The position numbers and the translations under genes are program-made. A stretch of DNA of 64,000 nt. Origin: Actinomycetes bacterium. Its GTDB lineage: Bacteria > Actinomycetota > Acidimicrobiia > Acidimicrobiales > Microtrichaceae. The DNA lies in assembly GCA_024222295.1 (NCBI GenBank), contig JAAEPF010000017.1:372001-436000 (forward strand). Direction: 5' to 3'. Each line of letters starts with the position of its first letter. Positions within the stretch are counted from its first letter, which is position 1. This document shows, in pieces, positions 61,076-64,000 of this stretch. The notes below the pieces were generated by a model, which searched no databases, was not told where the DNA came from, and saw nothing but the letters and a program-made list of their open reading frames with translations.

Positions 61076-63042
61076 GCGGCGACGAGACAGCGATGAGCAG
61101 CGGTGGCGAGCCGGTGCGGCGGCACCGGCTCGACCCGGCGGACCTGCCCGATGAAGGCCGGGTGCGCACGGTCACCATCGACGGTCACAGCCTGGCGGTG
61201 ACGAACTGTGACGGAACAATCGGGGCGCTCGACAACCGGTGCCCGCACCAGGGTGGACCGCTCGGGGAGGGCACGATCGAACACGGGTGGTTGCGCTGCC
61301 CGTGGCACGGCTACGACTACGACCCCACCACTGGCAGGCCGCCTGAGGGCTTCACCGATGCCCCGACCTGTTTCACCGTCACGACCGACGGCGACGGCAC
61401 CTTCGTCGACCTCCCGGTGCGGCCCGAACATGAACGGACCGTGGGCGACGTGATGGTGGAGACGCTCGTCGCCTGGGGAGTCACCCATGTGTTCGGGATG
61501 GTCGGGCACTCCAATCTCGGCTTCGCCGATGCGATGCGCCGGGCGGAGGATCGCGGCGAGCTCACCTATGTGGGGATTCGCCACGAGGGGGCCGCGGCGT
61601 TTGCCGCTTCGGCGCACGGCAAGCTCACAGGTAGACCGGCGGCCTGCTTTGCGATCGCGGGGCCGGGATCGACCAACCTGCTCACCGGGCTCTACGACGC
61701 CAGGGTAGACGGAGCACCCGTGATTGCCATCTCTGGCCAGGTTCCGTCGAAGGTGTTGGGCAGGGGCGCGTTCCAGGACCTCAACCTCGAAGGAGCCTTC
61801 GCTGATGTGGCGGTGTGGAGCCACACCGTGCACGCGGGTTCGGACCACGCCGAACTGGCGACGCTGGCGGTGAAGCATGCGATCGACGAGGGCGGCGTCG
61901 CCCATCTGGTCCTGCCGGACGAGGTTCAGGAGCAGCGCAGCGAATCTCCGGCCGGCGCGCCGCAGGGACGGCTCGCCAGCCGGGCAACCGTCGCTGACCC
62001 TGCCGCTGTGGCGACGGCGACAGAGTTGATGGCGGCGGCCGAACGGCCGGTCGTGGTGGTTGGCCACGGTGCCCGCGATGCGGTCGATCCCGTGCTTCGC
62101 CTGGCCGAGCGGCTGGGTGCGCCGGTCTTCACCACGTTCAAGGCAAAGGGCTTGGTCGGCGATGACCATCCGCTCGGCGCGGGAGTGCTCGGTCGGTCTG
62201 GGACGCCTGTTGCGAGCTGGCTCATGAACGAGTCGGACCTCGTGATCGCCCTCGGTGTGTCGTTCTCGAACCACACCGGAGTGGCCGACTACAAGGACAT
62301 CGTGCAGGTCGACCATGACCCGGCGGCACTGGGACGGTTCCACCCGGTCACCTGTGGGCTGCTCGGCGATGTGGCTGCGACGGTCGGCCAGCTGTGTGAC
62401 TCACTCGGAGACGATCTCGCTGCTGTGGACCAGCGAGGCGACCTGGCTCACCGCTGGGGGCTGTGGCGAGCGGAGAAGCAGCGCCGACTCGGCGAAGAGC
62501 GTGGTCGGGGCGTCGCTTCGGTGGCCGTGTTCGACGCGCTGGGACGGCACTGTCCCGACGATGCCGTGATCTGTGTCGACGTGGGCAACAACACATACTC
62601 GTTCGGCCGCTACTTCGAGTCCTCCGGCGATCAGGCGGTGTTGATGTCGGGCTATCTGGGGTCGATCGGATTCGGCCTGCCCGCAGCGCTGGGGGCGTGG
62701 GCTGCGGATCCCGTTCGCCCACTTGTGTCGATCAGCGGCGACGGTGGGTTCGGCCAGTACATGGCCGAGCTGACGACGTTCGTGAAGTACGGGATCCCGG
62801 TGCGTCACGTGCTCATCGACAACTCCGAGCTCGGCAAGATCTCCAAGGAGCAGCGTGCTGCCCAACTCGATGTCTGGCAGACCAGCCTCGTGAACCCTGA
62901 CTTCGCCGCCTACGCGGAGCTGTGCGGCGCATCCGGGTTCACGGCGCGCACGTCCGGTGAGCTCGACGACGCGCTCGCCGGTGCATTCGCAGCAGACGGT
63001 CCCGCGCTCGTGCACGTGGTTGCCGACGGTGACCTCGTCTGA
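61072..63042 (+). CDS. Rieske [2Fe-2S] domain fused to TPP-dependent enzyme
   Basis: Protein of 656 residues. Residues about 15-118 are a Rieske domain with C57-x-H59 and C76-x2-H79. From residue 124 it is a full thiamine-diphosphate enzyme of the acetolactate synthase/pyruvate oxidase type: GDVMVETLVAWGVTHVFGMVG, the catalytic E172 in RHEGAAAFAA, a central domain (VVVGHGARDAVDPVLRLAERLG) and the TPP/Mg motif GDG at 556-558 with N584. The Rieske domain is not a known part of this family. Coupled (ATGA) to the Rieske-glutamate synthase gene, so the two products may form one redox complex. Confidence 0.9.
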   Translation: MSGDETAMSSGGEPVRRHRLDPADLPDEGRVRTVTIDGHSLAVTNCDGTIGALDNRCPHQGGPLGEGTIEHGWLRCPWHGYDYDPTTGRPPEGFTDAPTCFTVTTDGDGTFVDLPVRPEHERTVGDVMVETLVAWGVTHVFGMVGHSNLGFADAMRRAEDRGELTYVGIRHEGAAAFAASAHGKLTGRPAACFAIAGPGSTNLLTGLYDARVDGAPVIAISGQVPSKVLGRGAFQDLNLEGAFADVAVWSHTVHAGSDHAELATLAVKHAIDEGGVAHLVLPDEVQEQRSESPAGAPQGRLASRATVADPAAVATATELMAAAERPVVVVGHGARDAVDPVLRLAERLGAPVFTTFKAKGLVGDDHPLGAGVLGRSGTPVASWLMNESDLVIALGVSFSNHTGVADYKDIVQVDHDPAALGRFHPVTCGLLGDVAATVGQLCDSLGDDLAAVDQRGDLAHRWGLWRAEKQRRLGEERGRGVASVAVFDALGRHCPDDAVICVDVGNNTYSFGRYFESSGDQAVLMSGYLGSIGFGLPAALGAWAADPVRPLVSISGDGGFGQYMAELTTFVKYGIPVRHVLIDNSELGKISKEQRAAQLDVWQTSLVNPDFAAYAELCGASGFTARTSGELDDALAGAFAADGPALVHVVADGDLV

Positions 63043-63070
63043 CCTCTGACCAGCCGTCCGGCGTGTCCGT

Positions 63071-63763
63071 TCAGATGGCTGCGCGCAGGCCCTCGGTGAA
63101 GAAGCTGACCGCGTCGTCGACCGAGGAGATGCGGTCGTAGCTGTAGCTGGCACCGAAGGGCTCGGTCCAGAACTCGCCCTCACGGGGCTCCCACGGGCCC
63201 ACATACAGGTAGGGCTCGGCGATGCCGTCGTCGCCGGGGCTGGCGCCGAAGTTGACCTCGGCCATGCTGAACGCGAGGTCGAAGTGTTCGGGCCAGAGCT
63301 GCACGATGGCGGGGGAGCGCTCGGCATTGGCCCGTCTGACCGCCTCCAGCGCCTGCTGCACCAGTGCGTACCAGGCGGCGAGACGCGTAGCGGCGTGCGC
63401 GTCGATGCGCAGCTCGGCGTCCGCGTCGGCGGCAGTGCCGGGTGTGAATACCTGGGTGGGGGCGCCGAGTCGGACCGAGGCCGATTCGGCGGCGGCACCC
63501 AGCGTGGTGAGCGGGTGCCAAGTCTCGTGGTCGCCTTCGAGCACCACCAGCGATGTGCTGTCGACTCTGAGACGCCGGCGAACGCCGCCGACGGAGAACT
63601 CGGGCTGGCCGAACCCGCCAGGTGTGGCCCGCAGGCCGATCCTGCCGGTGTGGTGGTGCAGGTCGGCGGCGAGAACGTGCTCGGCCACCGACTGGAGTGC
63701 GAGTCGGGTGTCGGTGTGGGCTTCGAGGTCGGCGATCCCGAATGGGGAGGTCATGGTGTCCAT
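63071..63763 (-). CDS. Conserved protein of unknown function
   Basis: Protein of 230 residues, no signal peptide or membrane helix. Residues about 45-110 are beta-rich (GRIGLRATPGGFGQPEF, LRVDSTSLVVLEGD); a helical part follows (ARLAAWYALVQQALEAV) and the C-terminal part reads LWPEHFDLAFSMAEVNFG, DGIAEPYLYVGPWEP and FWTEPFGASYSY. I have no firm family name; similar actinobacterial proteins are unannotated. ATG at 63763 or 63754 are both possible starts. Confidence 0.7.
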   Translation of the reverse strand: MDTMTSPFGIADLEAHTDTRLALQSVAEHVLAADLHHHTGRIGLRATPGGFGQPEFSVGGVRRRLRVDSTSLVVLEGDHETWHPLTTLGAAAESASVRLGAPTQVFTPGTAADADAELRIDAHAATRLAAWYALVQQALEAVRRANAERSPAIVQLWPEHFDLAFSMAEVNFGASPGDDGIAEPYLYVGPWEPREGEFWTEPFGASYSYDRISSVDDAVSFFTEGLRAAI

Positions 63764-63811
63764 GGTGCACTGAACACACCGAGTTCGCGAAACATGCCGT
63801 TCGCTCGTGCC

Positions 63812-64000
63812 TCAGACGATGCGGTAGGTCTGCACTGCGTGGGCGATGACCTTGCCGTCCGCGTCGGTGGCGGTGATCTCGGTGAAGGTGAGTTCCTTGC
63901 CGCGCTTCACTGTGGTGGCGTGGCACAGCAGGTCCGACTTCTTCGCGGCCCCCACGTACTGCACGGTCATCGACACGGTCGAGGCCCGGGTGCCCTTGTC
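63812..64000 (-). CDS. Hotdog-fold thioesterase family protein (partial)
   Basis: The last 62 codons of a gene that runs off the end of the window. The visible part reads SMTVQYVGAAKKSDLLCHA, TVKRGKELTFTEITATD and GKVIAHAVQTYRIV, the beta-strand pattern of the PaaI/4HBT acyl-CoA thioesterase C-terminus. The catalytic N-terminal part is outside the window. Confidence 0.75.
   Translation of the reverse strand, partial: DKGTRASTVSMTVQYVGAAKKSDLLCHATTVKRGKELTFTEITATDADGKVIAHAVQTYRIV

Noticed and set aside
1-64000. Mobile elements, tRNA genes and CRISPR arrays
   Set aside because: I found no transposase or integrase reading frame, no terminal inverted repeats with target duplications, no cloverleaf-like stretch with a T-loop motif, and no regularly spaced repeats.

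Overview
The window is GC-rich, tightly packed bacterial chromosome with actinobacterial gene content: an ECF sigma/anti-sigma pair with sigma-R type promoters, polyphosphate glucokinase, cydABDC in actinobacterial order, GTG and TTG starts, and many SDR, PhyH, P450 and acyl-CoA genes. An Acidimicrobiia-like member of the Actinomycetota is the best inference from gene style; no rRNA or marker gene is present to prove it. I see no tRNA, rRNA, CRISPR array, insertion sequence or phage gene.

Layout. 1-4.8 kb: a TerB/Coq4-like fusion, a PhyH dioxygenase coupled to a Gfo/Idh/MocA oxidoreductase, a HAD phosphatase and an HSL-type esterase. 4.8-11.6 kb: a thiol-redox island. It holds CcdA, two TlpA-like lipoproteins, a DUF3179 lipoprotein, a small membrane protein, an orphan zinc-finger protein, a peroxiredoxin-like protein, an anti-sigma factor, an ECF sigma factor and a frameshifted acyltransferase. 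Four promoters of the form GGAAT/G-N18-GTT lie in two back-to-back divergent pairs and would put the whole island under its own sigma factor. 11.5-20.1 kb: an unknown secreted lipoprotein, an SDR, a PlsC-like acyltransferase, a DUF1295 protein, two alpha/beta hydrolases, a YoaK-family protein and a second PhyH protein. 20.1-25.9 kb: cydA-cydB-cydD-cydC (bd oxidase and its ABC exporter). 26-32.8 kb: two SDRs, a DUF4239-like membrane protein, aldose epimerase, a GH15 hydrolase and NDH-2.

32.9-40.6 kb is a glucose-6-phosphate and oxidative pentose phosphate cluster in one direction: HAD, ppgK, tal, pgi, gnd, pgl, zwf. It supplies glucose-6-phosphate from polyphosphate and oxidises it to pentose phosphate. 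40.6-47.5 kb: an unknown conserved protein behind a striking palindromic operator, SRPBCC-P450, a threonine/serine dehydratase family enzyme, a class II aldolase, and an SDR coupled to an acyl-CoA synthetase. 47.5-56.7 kb: two related small membrane proteins, PhoD, an SDR, an acyl-CoA-dehydrogenase-fold enzyme, a sulfatase broken by an internal deletion, an aldehyde dehydrogenase and a beta-lactamase-fold lipoprotein. 56.7-64 kb: a TauD-like gene with no ordinary start codon, a PPOX-fold protein, an AttH-like protein, and a two-gene operon in which a glutamate-synthase FMN domain and a TPP-dependent enzyme each carry an N-terminal Rieske [2Fe-2S] domain.

Two window-wide patterns stand out. 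At least thirteen start codons sit 6-8 bases after a TANNNT box, as expected for leaderless mRNAs, and three of the four sigma-R type promoters are spaced the same way. The strongest leads for a new system are the self-contained sigma/redox island (4.8-11.6 kb) and the double-Rieske operon (59.4-63.0 kb).
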